A DNA stretch of 64,000 bases from the NCBI GenBank assembly GCA_023101885.1, contig JALPQD010000233.1:2769501-2833500 (forward strand), given 5' to 3'. Position numbers and translations under genes: made by a program. The notes beneath the pieces were generated by a model. The model was given only the letters and a program-made list of their open reading frames with translations, had not been told where the DNA came from and did no database searches. This document shows, piece after piece, positions 48,557-60,490 of the stretch (within the stretch, counting starts at the first letter, position 1; the number at the start of each line of letters is the position of its first letter). This stretch comes from Typhlomys cinereus. Its lineage: Eukaryota; Chordata; Mammalia; Rodentia; Platacanthomyidae.

Positions 48557-48806
48557 TTTTTAATTATTTATTCAATTATGAATGTGTGTGTGTGTGGAAC
48601 CACGGGCGAATTCTGGAACCACCATGGACGCCTCCACCTCCTTGTTTACTCTGCCCCGGGATTCACAGGCTCCGCCCTACCAGGACCAGAAGCACAGGCC
48701 GCCCCAGCTTCTGCCTGGCTTCTATATGTGGGATCTGGGATCCGAACTCAGAACCTTCCGCCTGCAAGGCAGAGGCTTAACCCCTGAGCCACCTCTCCAG
48801 CCCGCC
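48557..48806 (-). mobile_element. tRNA-headed rodent SINE, copy C
   Basis: Minus orientation, with the head at the right (plus: TGAGCCACCTCTCCAGCCC) and the tail at the left (AATTATTTATTCAATTATGAATGTG). The 15-bp duplication on both sides has one mismatch. The element inserted about 130 bp outside the CpG-island edge. The open frames seen in it (48578-48902) also recur in copies B, D and F and are artefacts of its CpG-rich body. Confidence 0.95.
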
Positions 48807-49013
48807 GACTCCAAAGCTTTTAAAACTCTCCACCTCCCTGTGTTTTACGTAAGGAATGATGTGGAACAGTTGCTACTAAAAGTAGGAAACACAAAAAGAT
48901 AATGGGAAACGTTCTGTGGAGCCACATTCTTATCTAAATTCATTAGTTGAAAACGAATTACATTCACTTATAATTTAAATGTTGCTTTGTGTGCATTAAA
49001 GAGAACTTGTGGG

Positions 49014-49028
49014 AAAAAAAAAAAAAAA
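49014..49028. repeat. A-run
   Basis: About 15 A, not attached to a recognisable element. Confidence 0.8.
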
Positions 49029-49239
49029 GACTGGAGAGGGAAAACAAACTACTTGGAGGAACAAAGTTTTCCCACCAAATGAATGAACAGGGCAATTGAG
49101 ACTAGCGCTAAGGACAGAAAGTTTTGCTGGAGATGGTAGCTCTATCCACTTTGGTGGCCACCAGCTTTGTGTGGTTAGTGTGAAATGAAGTCAGCGCTAA
49201 GCTTAAAACAGGATTCTAGAAGTGTAAGAGCAGTAGTTT

Positions 49240-49680
49240 CTTATACTGTCACAATTAGGCACTTGATGGTTGAGGGTTCAAACTGGGCACATTTATGGAT
49301 AGTTAGTTGAGTTAGGCCCAGTGGGAACCTGGAGGAACTTGTTTACTTGATGGGGGAAGGCCCAACCCATGGTGAGTGGAACTAGGTCCTAGACAAATGA
49401 ATAAAGTACAGAAAGCTGGCTGAGGAAGTGGGCGTCCTTGTGTATACTTGGCCAGAGATGCTGATCTGACAAGGATCATTGCTTTCTCAGCCCTTATGTG
49501 GAGGTCAGTTTTCTCAGCCCTGGTGTAGAACCACGGGCGAATTCTGGAACCACCATGGACTGCCTATCAAGCTGGACTAAGAACTGTACCTAGATTATCA
49601 TAAGAAAAAAAGCCCCTAGATCCCTTAAGATATTTGATGGTGATTTTGTCAGCAACTGTGCAGAGTAACTGCAATATATA
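49240..49680 (+). mobile_element. URR1-like repeat, copy 1, with an embedded SINE patch
   Basis: It aligns by eye with 50893-51318: ACTTGATGGTTGAGGGTTC, GGGGAAGGCCCAACCCATGGTGAGTGG, CCTTGTGTATACTTGGCCAGAGATGCTGATCTG, AAGCTGGACT, then CAGCAACTGTGCAGAGTAACTGCAA. It is interrupted at 49523-49560 by SINE sequence. Confidence 0.65.
49523..49560 (-). mobile_element. 38-bp patch of the tRNA-headed SINE inside a URR1-like repeat
   Basis: It matches the complement of the SINE body from GTGTAGAACC to CACCATGGAC and shares with copy C the variants GGGCG and TTCTGG not seen in copies B, D and F. No head, tail or duplication is present. Confidence 0.85.
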
Positions 49681-49979
49681 CTGAAATGAAATATTAGGAA
49701 AATTCCAAAAGAATGAGATTCCCATTATTTTGGTTATTACTGTTCAAGAGATTAAGAAATTCTCTGAAGAGTAACAAGCCTTTATCTTGATTGTATAGAA
49801 AATCAGCTGTTTGTCACTTCTTGGATAGCCTACTGATGTTCTGTGCTTCACTTACTTTTTTTTGTCTTTGAGACAAGTGTAGCCCTGAAGGCTCCCAATA
49901 CTCATACCAGGCTCCTTGAGTTGGCCTACAGAGCACAAGGAAAACAGATGTGCATCACCATTCAAAACTTTGCCATGTT

Positions 49980-50261
49980 GGGCTGGAGAGGTGGCTCAGG
50001 GGTTAAGCCTCCGCCTTGCAGGCGGAAGGTCCTGAGTTCAGATCCCAGATCCCACGTATAGACGCCAGGTGGAAGTGGGGGCGGCCTGCGTTTCTGGTCC
50101 TGGTAGGGCAGAGCCTGTGAATCCCGGGGCAGAAGGAGGTGGAGGTGTCCATGGTGGTTTGCGAATTCGTCCGTGGTTCTACACATACACAGACATGTGC
50201 ACACATACACACACACATGCACACAGTTGAATAAATAATAATAATAATAAAAAATTAAAAA
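49980..50261 (+). mobile_element. tRNA-headed rodent SINE, copy D (full length)
   Basis: GGCTGGAGAGGTGGCTCAGG head, CACAC-rich end and (ATA)n/A-rich tail. An exact 16-bp duplication AAAACTTTGCCATGTT lies at 49964-49979 and 50262-50277. Young-looking. Confidence 0.96.
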
Positions 50262-50699
50262 AAAACTTTGCCATGTTTTAGTGAGTACAGAAATTTAAAA
50301 ACGTATGAAAGCAAAAGGAAGAGACATAAAAGACTTTTTCCAGAAAGCAGTTTTAGTTCATGGAGTTTTGTGTTATTCACTTGAATATCACAGAGTCTTG
50401 TCAATAAGAATACCAACTTAAAGGTAAATTTGAATTTTTGTTAAGTGAATATTAAAAATGCAGGGAAACGTAACCTTTACGTTTTTGCTGACAGTATTTA
50501 AAATAAGTTCTGGATTGAAGCTAGGTACAGTGTACTTTATTTTAGTAATAAGTCGGACTTCATTCTGTGAAACCGAAGTTGCAGGAACTTTGTTTCCAAT
50601 CTTTTCAAACTTGTTTTACAAACATTCATATTTCATTCATTTATTTAACAAGAGCCTGCTAGGGGTTACAAATACTGTAAAGCAATGTTGATAAAAATT

Positions 50700-50892
50700 C
50701 AAACCAGAGAAAAGACAGACATGGCTTTTACTTTTTGTTGTGTGAAACTTTTCCGAGTGCGGAAACCACACAACCCTCTACCTACCAGAGATACAAGTTC
50801 CACAGCAGACCAAAGTAATGTTACACCAAGGTCCATCTTGACAAACTCAAGATGTGTTTATTGAGTTATTTACAGGAGTAGGGGTGAGGATT
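50700..50892. repeat. Unclassified repeat, left half
   Basis: Sequence such as CCAAGGTCCATCTTGAC...GTTTATTGAGTTATTTACAGG looks like a dispersed rodent repeat split by the URR1-like element. The putative right half is 51320-51480 (CAAAGCAGTTACACTGGAGAG...). I cannot name the family. Confidence 0.35.
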
Positions 50893-51318
50893 ATGTCATA
50901 GGTGTCAACTTGATGGTTGATGGTTCCAGTTCTGGACACCTTTGTAGAGAATTAGTAGTCGAGTTAAGTCCTGAGCAAACCTACAGGAGATTGTGTAGTT
51001 GATGGGGAAGGCCCCACCCATGGTGGGTAGGATTAGTTCCTGGGCAGATGAATAAGATGGAGGGAGCTGGTTAAGAAAGTTGGCATCCTTGTGTATTCTT
51101 GGTCAGACATGCTGATCTGGCAAGTGAGAATTGTTCCTCTCTGAGTTATTACGTGGGTATGGTATGGCCAGTTGTCTTGGCCCTTTGGTGGTGGTGCATG
51201 CTCTCCTTCCAACTGGACTCGGACCTGTAACTGTGCTATCTTAAGAGAATAAGCCTCTCGTTTCCTTAAGCTGTTTTGTCGTGGTTTTACCAGCAAATAG
51301 GCTAACTGCAACAAGTTA
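50893..51318 (+). mobile_element. URR1-like repeat, copy 2
   Basis: GTGTCAACTTGATGGTTGATGG start, GGGGAAGGCCCCACCCATGGTGGG and AAGAGAATAAGCCTCTCGTTTCC...TTTTACCAGCAAATAGGC end. Fuller than copy 1; about 425 bp. The minus-strand open frame at 51033-51314 is chance. Confidence 0.65.
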
Positions 51319-51489
51319 CTTACCGTTGTCTGGATGACACCAAAGCAGTTACACTGGAGAGTCTCATTTCCAGCAGGGGTGAGAGCTTCCTCAGGTGTAT
51401 AAATGCATTATCTGCTTCCCTCTATATGTCCTTTGGCCACCCCAAACTCTGAGATATGGAGGTACATGCTTAGGTACATGTAATTAGCA

Positions 51490-53560
51490 TAAAAATGTAA
51501 ATGTTAGTGACTGGAAGTGCTGTAGTGATTCCAGGTAAGGATCCAATGATCCTCCCTCACCCCGTTTCTCTAAGTGAACATCAATGGTCAACTGGTGCTA
51601 TCTTGATGGTCTCAGACAAAGATGACAGCTATTCCCACAAAGAAATTATCATAAACAATTTGTGGAGTGAATATCACTTTCAGAAAGTGAATAAATAGAC
51701 AATAAATAAAGGCCAGTGTCTTCTGTTTTTCTGCCAAGTTAGCTGTTTTAACCTTCGAATTTATTCCTGCCAACACGCTAAGAAAGAACTGTAGTAAGAC
51801 TTGGCTGTGGGCTTTAAAATATTCTGAAAAATTAAGAGTGCATGTCATTCATTTACCATGAGAGTATAAAGAAAAATTGATTATTATTTTACCTTTAAAT
51901 GCAAAGAACATATAAAATTGTAATAGCATCTTGTATCCTCTTTGAGCTTTTTAATGACTTTTAAGTTCTAAGGAATTTAACAATAAAAATGTAAAGAAGA
52001 CATTGATTTATGCCTCTAACATAGCTTAAAATTGCTGACTGTGAGAAGTTAAATTTATTTTAGCATGTTACATTATTCTTAAATCAATATATTTGGGACT
52101 TTTATGAAAAAGTTAAGTATAGATTTCATGTTATTTTAACTACTGCTGCTGTAGTGAGTTACCATATAGTTAATAGCTCAAAACATGACGAGTATTTTTA
52201 TTTTCTAGTTTCAGATGCATCTCAGTGGACAAACATCAAAGTGACAACTGACCTGTTTTTCTTTCTGGAAGCTTGATGGAAGAATCTTTGTTTTTACTTT
52301 ATTATTTCTTTTCTTTGACTTTGTTGGACAGATTCAAGTCTTTTGCTGCTATGGGATTGTGGTTTTTTTTTCCCTGCTGGCCATTAGCTGAGGAGGACTC
52401 CTTTCCTTCAGAGGACTCCAACATTCCTTACATTAGGTCCTTTCTATCCATCTCTGGCTAACAACATTGGGATTGAGATTCTATCATCTTTCCTTGTCTT
52501 CTTCTATCATGTGACTCTCTAGTCCCTAAAAAATGAAATGAAACAACATTTTATTAGATGCAATTGCCTTATGTCAAAATCCATAGCTGTAATCACATTT
52601 GCAATGCTCCTTTCACCAGTGTAAGAGAATATGTCACCAGGATGTAGGAATTGGGATACATTTTTTTCCAGACTTAGGGTCCCCAGAATTAATAAAGGAC
52701 AGACTCATTAGAAGAAAATCAGAACCTCTTACACACTTCAGGTGTTGTTCTTTTGATATTCCTTGCATGGTATTTTCAGTCACGTCAATGTAATTTTACA
52801 CCATTTTCATTTGCTGTTATTGTTCCTTGAGGTAGGCGTGTCGTGAGAAGGCAAAGGAAGGGGTAATGGCACATCCAGGTCCCTGGCTGTAATGCCTCTA
52901 ATGTTGCTGTAAAACTTTCCTTCCCTGACTGTTTATTACCATTATCTTAATTATCTTCATTCATTATCTTTAAGACATCTACTAACAAATTGATGGCCTC
53001 TGACTTTACCACCTTTCAGGTTTACATGCATGCTAGAATGATTTTTCTCAAATACTAAATATTACATAACTTCCAATCATTATGCTCGTGTTTTCAGTTA
53101 CCTGGGAATTAGCCTTTAAAACAGAACAATGAAAGGATATGAAACAGGGCTTAAAATAGTATTCTCTCTTTTTCTCAAGAGAATCATTTCAAAATCACTA
53201 GATGGAAATTTGATTTTGTAATATGGCTGCACTGTTCAAATTTGTTTATGGTGTGAGCTTTCAATTTTGACTCTTTATCATTGCTTGGAGAGCAATTCTT
53301 TTTTCCTCTTAAGCTAGATTGAGCTTCCTTTCCGGGGAATACATGAATCCAGGGGAAGTTTTCCCCAGCTTCAGCAGCCAAAAGCAGAGACCTAAATGAT
53401 GACAAAAGGGAAATATGTGATCTTTTTTCTTTTAGCTCTAGTTTCTCTATGTCCTAACGGTAGCTCAAAATTCTGTGCTTCATAGGTTTAAGCATCTTAC
53501 ATAAATTTAAATGTAAAAGTTGAACTTATATCTGACAACAATATTAAGTAGGTGACTGGA
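51490..53560. other. Intergenic DNA, nothing identified
   Basis: No gene or clear repeat recognised. Confidence 0.5.
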
Positions 53561-53584
53561 AATATGAAATACATGAAGAGCCTG

Positions 53585-53680
53585 ACTGATTTGTCTTTGA
53601 CAGTTCTGTGACCTTTGGAAGGTCTCTTGACTGTCATGAGCCTTAGTTTCTTAATCTCTCATCTGCTTGACATGTCCTCC
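53585..53680 (+). mobile_element. MIR SINE remnant
   Basis: GTTCTGTGACCTTTGGAAGGTCTCTTGAC...GAGCCTTAGTTTCTTAATCTCTCATCTG is a good match to the MIR core. Confidence 0.72.
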
Positions 53681-54399
53681 AAGATTCACTTTTGTTTTAA
53701 TGGATTAGGATTCTAAAGGCCAATTTTTTATGGCTGCAGTTTCAGCCCAAGTTAACACATATGGGCTCTCAGCTGTCTGCAAGTATTATTCGAAGACATG
53801 TTTTCTATGTCTGCAGGTTTTTTACAATAATTACAACCATAAGAGAATCTTAAGTCATGAATTTCAGCCTAGGTTTGATTTGCCTCCTCTTATTACCTTC
53901 AGTCTTAAAGTTTAGGAGAGGATACTCCTTCTACCTTTCAGACAGGCAGATTCTGTTTGGGTCCTAGAGGAACAGGCATGATGTCATTTTACTATAAAAT
54001 ATTTCTCTTTCTGAACATATATGTTATTGCCATAATAGAAAACATCAGCTAGGAAAGAGAATAAAATATAACTGGCAAAATTTAGCTTGATGACATTAAC
54101 CTTAACACTCTCAGGATTCAGTGCTTATCCTAAATATCTGGCTGGTTCCCAGCTGTGGAAACTTCAGTGACCCTTTGTGACAAGCAGTGTTTTACAAAGA
54201 AGTGTCTGGCATTAAAAAAACAAGGGCCCTTCACTCATTCCTTTAGAAATTCATGAATGGTCTTAGGTATTATGCTTTTATCCCCAAAAACTGAGCTGAA
54301 TAAAGTTATAAAGGGGTATATATGTATAGCTGAATCTCACATGGCATCTAAAACAGAAAATATCCAGAAGACTTGAATCTTTGAGAGTGTTGAAATTAA

Positions 54400-54830
54400 T
54401 AAAATTTCCTTACTTTGGAAGGATGTGAGGATTAACAATTTCCCTCTGTGTATCATTGGGTTGCATGGGTTGAATGGGTAGGGCCTCTCACAGACATGAA
54501 TGAATTATTGAAACAACTGGTACCCAGCCAGTGGGGCAGTTTGGGAGGCGGTTGAACCTTTGGAACTGGAATTAGCTGGAAGGTATAGGTCACTAGTGTT
54601 AGACCTTGGGGTCTATATCCACCTCAGATTCCAGTCTACCTTTCTCTGCCTTTTGACTAGTCACTATGTGAGAGCACCAGCACACAGTCCAGCTGCCATG
54701 GACTGTAATGATCCCATAGTTTTGCCTTCCTCTCTGCTCTGATGGACTGAAATTCCCATGAAACTGTAGCAAAACTAGCTGCACTTCCTCAAGGTATTTT
54801 TGTCACATTGATGAGAATGGTAGATGAAAT
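54400..54830 (+). mobile_element. Old interspersed repeat (same type as 31400-31752)
   Basis: GGGGCAGTTTGGGAGGCGGTTGAACCTTTGGAAC, GCCATGGACTGTAATGATCC, GATGGACTGAAATTCC and TTTTTGTCACATTGATGAG follow the same motif order as the MER/MaLR-like repeat at 31.4 kb. Confidence 0.5.
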
Positions 54831-54964
54831 AACAGGCCACAGATATTCTGAGAAAAGTAGATAAAGATGATGATGTAGAGTTGCATGAACTGATATTTGA
54901 ATGAAGGAGACTAGAAACAGACAAGTTACTAGGTTTTGTCAACCAGTTGGCTCTTCTACTTAGC

Positions 54965-55110
54965 AAACTGAAGTCTAATGAGAGACTCCATCCTAAAAAT
55001 TAAGACTATGTCTCCTTAGACAGATTGGAAGTTTACCTATAGTCTTCACGCTTATGCATACAAGTACTCACATGAATATATGTACACACACACAACATAG
55101 CAAAATAATG
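54965..55110 (+). mobile_element. B4-type SINE 3' fragment
   Basis: GAGAGACTCCATCCTAAAAATTAAG...ACCTATAGTCTTCACGC...ACACACACAC corresponds to the 3' half of B4 SINEs. Confidence 0.6.
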
Positions 55111-55269
55111 AGCTGGAACTGATTTGGAAGCATCCTCCTTGCTAAACAACTTTCTGAGGAACAGAGAATCTAAGCTGCTGGGGGGAGGAAGGAATCAATA
55201 AATGGTTTTATTGCAAAATGCAATAACAAAATAACAACCACCACAGTAAGAGATAATCTTTGGTATGAT

Positions 55270-55960
55270 AGTGATATGAATGTTATTGGGGAATAACAAA
55301 CTACTTTCTGATTTCATTTAAGGTCCACCCTGCAACGCGGAACACATTCATGATATGGTAACCTAAGCCAAAACCCCATGGAAAGGGAGACCACAGGTAA
55401 GAACAATATGCAAGGTTCAGCTCTAAGAACATGATATCATGCTGCTATCTGAACATTCATCATTATATCCATAGATTAGAGAATCTCTCAGCGCTTGGCC
55501 TACAAGCTTCCTTTTGCAATGGAAGATATTTAATACAGAAAATTATAGCTGAATAAAGTGCATACAATAAGTAACTGTGGTCTGTGTGGCCCTGATTGGG
55601 ACATCTAAATTATCCCTCCACACCGAGACTCAGGAAACACCATGGAAGAGAGGGCAGTAAGGGTGTGTTTGAACATGGGAAGGGGAATGGCCATTACAGT
55701 ATCTTCCAAATATGACAGGGATGTTGTATCTATGAACTCAATGCAGCTATGTCTACTTTCACAAAATTTGGGCTACCAGCACTTCATCATGGAAGTAGAA
55801 AGATCTCAAGAGGCACCACAATTACCTGAGATACATTAAGGAATAATGCTAAATGTGAGGGGTAGGGGAACTACTTTTCTCAGAGGTATACCTACTATTA
55901 TACCATCTTGGCTTCAGCAAGTGCAGAGGTATATACCATTAAAGGCAATCCAGAAGAAAG
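55270..55960 (+). mobile_element. Old rodent LINE-1 (Lx-like) 3' UTR
   Basis: GGGGAATAACAAACTACTTTCTG, AACATTCATCATTATATCC and TTTTGCAATGGAAGATATTTAATACAG, then GGACATCTAAATTA and GAGAGGGCAGTAAGGG, follow the order of an old rodent L1 3' UTR. It is a separate insertion of the same kind as 25770-26035. The open frame at 55642-55839 lies inside and is not a gene. Confidence 0.7.
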
Positions 55961-55964
55961 TTAG

Positions 55965-57470
55965 CACCCACACATGCAAAAAGACATGAAAGTAGGATGG
56001 ATTGTGGTAGGGAAAAGAAGGCTTGTAGTAGTAGAAGGAGGACGACGGTAGTTAGGTAATGAGGGGTGAAAATGACATAAGTTCATTGCCTTCATGCATA
56101 AAACTCCAAAAGTCTAAAAAGAGAGTATGGCTAGATTGATACTGTGAACTTTCTGAGTTCTAAATTTATATCATTTTTTAAGAACAAGCTGTCAAATAGC
56201 TATAGATACTTTGGATTAGACAACAAAGAGAATGTCAAAGAGTAATGCTATTTTCCAGGTTCTGACTTATTGTGTCAAAAATATTGCTGTTTCCTAGGCT
56301 TTGACAGGTTCAGTCTACTTACCTTTCTACAACTTACAAGAGGGAAACTGTGCTTGAGCACGTAGGACTTTGCTTGCTACAGCTATTCCATCCCTAGGCA
56401 TTTCTTTTTAAAAATCAATCTGTAGAGATTTGATAATGTTCAAAAACATTTAATGGTGAATGTGTAATTTTAAATGCATGGCTTATTTGCTGTTTACTTC
56501 TTTCAAGTTCTATTATCTTAAAATAATCATTGTTGAAATACTAAACTTGCTTAATCCAATAACAAAGACTTTTTTTTAAAACATACATGATAACACATCA
56601 GTCCCTTTGACCTCTAAAAGGATATAGGTACTGCACAAATGTGCTTGCTTTTAGATGACTTATATAATAGAGAAGGGAAAAATCATAAAGAAAATTATGG
56701 ACAGCAATGAAAAAAATCAAACACTTCAAGACATTTTGTAAAATCATAGGATTATTCAGAAAAGCCTATACCCTTTAGTTATTTAATGGTAGAATTTTAT
56801 ATTAGAGACTGTCTTTAAAATAGTTAAAAAGATTTGTTTTGCCACCTCACAAAGATCTCAAGTTAAGTCTTTGCAATTATAGACATTACTGTCAAGCTCC
56901 ATGCAAATTCAAGATGTATTCACTGGACCTTCCAAGTTATGTTGTATCAATACAATGTATGACTTGTGTCTGAACATCCATTAGTACATATCCTGAATGC
57001 ACTGAAACAAGTTTGTTTCAACTTGTTTTATTATAAGGTACTTTTCATTTAGTTCATGGACTGTCAAATTTTTAAAAAAATACAGAATAAAATGTTATAA
57101 ATTTCTCTTCATATTCAATTATTTGTAAGAAAAGCAACAGGGATAGCATGGCTGTGTATGGGCTGACCACCTGAGACAAGATCTGAGTATCTCTAATTCA
57201 CTGAAGATAGCAGAAAGTGTTCATTTAGGAGACATCATGAATTCCTACTTACTTATCAAAACTTAAAGCATACTAATGCATGCTTTAGTAGTGATGATTA
57301 AGGCAAATATCTCAAATTATAATTTTAAAAATAGTGCTAATGTATACTAAATATGTAAATGCTCAGTTCTGATTAAGATTACACTATATCTCTGTGTTTT
57401 GTGAACTGATAATATATAATGTTTCATAGTAACATATTCAAGCCAGTCACTATCTTAAGGCATTCTGCAT
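55965..57470. other. Intergenic DNA, nothing identified
   Basis: AT-rich; no recognisable features. Confidence 0.5.
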
Positions 57471-57477
57471 TCATTAG

Positions 57478-57600
57478 TACACTAAGCTTTCACAACTCTC
57501 TACTGAAAACATTGTAGGAGTTCCACATGAAGAAACTAAGGCTCAAATTAAATAAATTATCTCAGGTCATAAAGTCGAGAGGATCTGTATTTATATATGA
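57478..57600 (-). mobile_element. MIR SINE remnant
   Basis: CACAACTCTCTACTG...ACATGAAGAAACTAAGGCTCAAATTAAATAAATTATCTCAGGTCA matches the complement of the MIR core. Confidence 0.6.
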
Positions 57601-58159
57601 TGCACTGAGTTGTGTATCCTCTCAACAAAAACACCTGTACCTCACTTTTCCCATTTTGAAGGTTTAGACCCACAGTCTAAACTGAGGATCTAAATCCAAA
57701 GCTATCTTTCCCTCAATCACTCAATATTACTAGAATGAAAAGTAATAAATAACTAGCTCATATCTAGGATTGATTACATAATTTTTGGGCTTGTCAAAAA
57801 AAGAAAATTATTTCTCAGAAGGACAAATTTAATGTAAGTTATTGAAACATGACTCCTAAATTTAATAGTATTTCTCTTATTATGCTGTTTTTGTTATTTA
57901 ATGCTATTGTAAATAAAGAAAAAATAAGTTCTAAATAATTAGAATATTTTCCATTTTTATGATATGTCCTATTTTATATATTTATGTAATTATACATAAA
58001 TTATGTATTATATATTTACATATATAAATGTTTTATTTATTTAGAGAATCATCCCAATTGCATAATTCCTTTTTGGTTGTTTGTAGTTGAGTATCTTTCC
58101 TTTTTTTTGTCAGAATATTGGAAACTTCATGGAGCTATCACTAGTTTTGAAATTCTTTT

Positions 58160-58465
58160 TGTATTCATTTGTGCATGTGTGTATGTGCGTGTGTGAGAGA
58201 GAGAGAGACAGAGAGACACAGAGAGAGAGAGAGTAGAGAGCACTCTATGCGCCTATGGAGGCCCAAGGGTGACTTCAGGAATCATTCTGGATTACTCTAC
58301 CTCCCTTTTACTTTCCCTTTTGGATTTCCCAGGCTTTGCCTGCCAGAACTGAAAATGCAGGCTGCTTCCATTTCTTCTAGGTGTTTTAATTTTCAGGTGG
58401 GAACCTGAGTTCAGATTCTTTTGCTTGCAAGGCAGTCTTAAACGCTGAGCCATCTCTCCAGCCCC
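58160..58465 (-). mobile_element. tRNA-headed rodent SINE, copy E (old)
   Basis: The plus strand has a GTGTGT/GAGAGA tail, GGAATCATTCTGGATTACTC, and at the right end GCTGAGCCATCTCTCCAGCCCC. Diverged to about the same degree as copy A; a clean duplication is not visible. Confidence 0.85.
58195..58235. repeat. (GA)n microsatellite in SINE E
   Basis: GAGAGAGAGACAGAGAGACACAGAGAGAG. Confidence 0.95.
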
Positions 58466-58469
58466 TGAA

Positions 58470-60160
58470 AATTACTTCTTATCATAAACATGCTGCCTTT
58501 GGCTTACTAAAGCGGAAGGAAAGACTGAAAGGAAACGAACTTGTCTCAGGCTTTGTATTATCCTTTCTTGTTCTGTCATCATCTTCATTGTAAGAAGCTT
58601 ACTATTAGAGGGAATTGGTATGAGTAAGAAAGGATGTGATATTTCCTTGGTTATTCTTCTTTTTTAGAACACCATTATTTCTCTACAATTGAAGTAAGCT
58701 CTGATTCAGATACAAGGAAATCTCTTTTTGAGTCATAAGTTCTGTTTCTTACATAAGTTTGGACTTAAAATGCTTATCTTCTCCTGAATTTGAGTCTCTG
58801 AACTTTGACGTTCAATAAATACTAATGGACATCTTAAACACTGAGTGTGAAGCAGGAAACAGGAGAAGCTAGCATGCACTGTGTTTGTGTCCCCTTCACA
58901 GATGATTATGTTGTACACCACATTGTTTCATTTAGTTTTGCTTACAAGTATGCTCAAATAGAAAAGTTATCAAGAATTGCAGCGTCAATATAATAGAATA
59001 TTTTTGAGAATAACTGTAATGGTTCTATGCCTCTGAAGAAGACACTCCTTAGGATCAACTTGGAAACTAAAATGTACTGAAACTTTCTTCAGTGAACTTC
59101 ACAAATTTAAGTAATAAACAAGTGATTGGCTTTGGGCGGTTTTGACACACTGTATGTCAAAGATGCATCAAGATAATGCAAGTGCTCCAACTATTCATGG
59201 GGGAGGAGTTGGGATCCCAGGATCAATTTCTCAGGCAAGTGGCAAGTGAACAAGGGGAGGCACCATCTTGGAAATGGCTGCTCAAGACCCATTGTAGTGT
59301 CCATTAAGCTCTCTCAGCAATTTTGCAAACACCTGGGTGCTGGAGAAATGATAAAATGTCTAGTAGTTTCATCCTTCATCTTCCCCTCCCAACTGACCGA
59401 TGTCTAGACAGTTATGTGAAGGTTGTATTCAAAGCTTTGCACTCTTGTAATACTCATTAATCACTACTTAGATATTGAACAACTACTAGAAGAGTATGTT
59501 CTTGGATTCCTAGGAAAGAAAACAATCTGTGTAGTCATTGGGGAATTTACTCATGATTAGACTGTGTTCCATCCAGATCATTACCGTTTTCTGACATAAG
59601 TTTTACTGTCATTAGTTACTTAAGCTTCCTCCCACAGCTAATACCTCATAGTTAGCTAGCACAAGGCTATGATTCAGAAGTTGTTTTTTTTTTTTTTTTT
59701 CCTGAAACACTTGTTCTCTTTCATTTCCTGTTAGATCCCACTGACTTTGTTCTGGGAGCCATCTTAACTGATCATTGCACACCCTCCCCTACTCACTCCA
59801 ATCAATTGAACACAACCCCACCCAAACATTGTCCATGACAATTCTGTACCCTTAAGTTAAATAAAAAACTCGGAAAGAGGGAACAACTATAGGTGCTGTT
59901 TTGGACATTTTCTCTGCCTGTTCATTTTTTGACTGTATATCTCTTATTTGAGTGCACTTCATGAACAATGCTTTTAATATTTGTGCAATCAACTAATAAT
60001 ATACAGGAATAGTAACAGGCAAAGATGGTCTTTACTTAAAGGGAAGTTTTGCCTTCATCATACAATATAAACTAGAAAAAAAAGATCAAGATATTTCAAA
60101 TTGTTAAGAAAAATTGTAGGTTGTGGTTAAAAAATGACCTTGGAAAAAGCTTTGCCGTAG
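58470..60160. other. Intergenic DNA, nothing identified
   Basis: No gene or clear repeat; a T-run at about 59684-59700. Confidence 0.5.
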
Positions 60161-60170
60161 GATAATTTCT

Positions 60171-60490
60171 TTTTTAAATTTTTAAAAAAATTTTTTATTA
60201 TTTATTCAATTGTGCGTGTATGCGTGTGTGCGCATGTGTGTATGTATGTGTGCGCGTGTGTGTATGTATGTGTGTGTGTAGAACCACGGACGAATTCGGG
60301 AACCACCATGGACCGCCTCACCTCCTCCTTGTTTACTCTGCCCCCGGATTCACAGGCTCCGCCCTACCAGGACCAGAAACGCAGGCTGCCCCCGCTTCCT
60401 CCTGGCGTCTATACCTGGGGTCTAGGATACGAACTCGGGACCTTCCACCTGCAAGGCAGAGGCTTAACCCCTGAGCCACCTCTCCTATCC
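60171..60490 (-). mobile_element. tRNA-headed rodent SINE, copy F, nested in an L1 tail
   Basis: Tail at the left (TTATTATTTATTCAATTGTGCGTG), body, head at the right (CTGAGCCACCTCTCC). The probable duplication AATTTCTTTTTT (60164-60175 and 60491-60502) consists of the T-rich L1 tail. Open frames here are artefacts. Confidence 0.9.
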
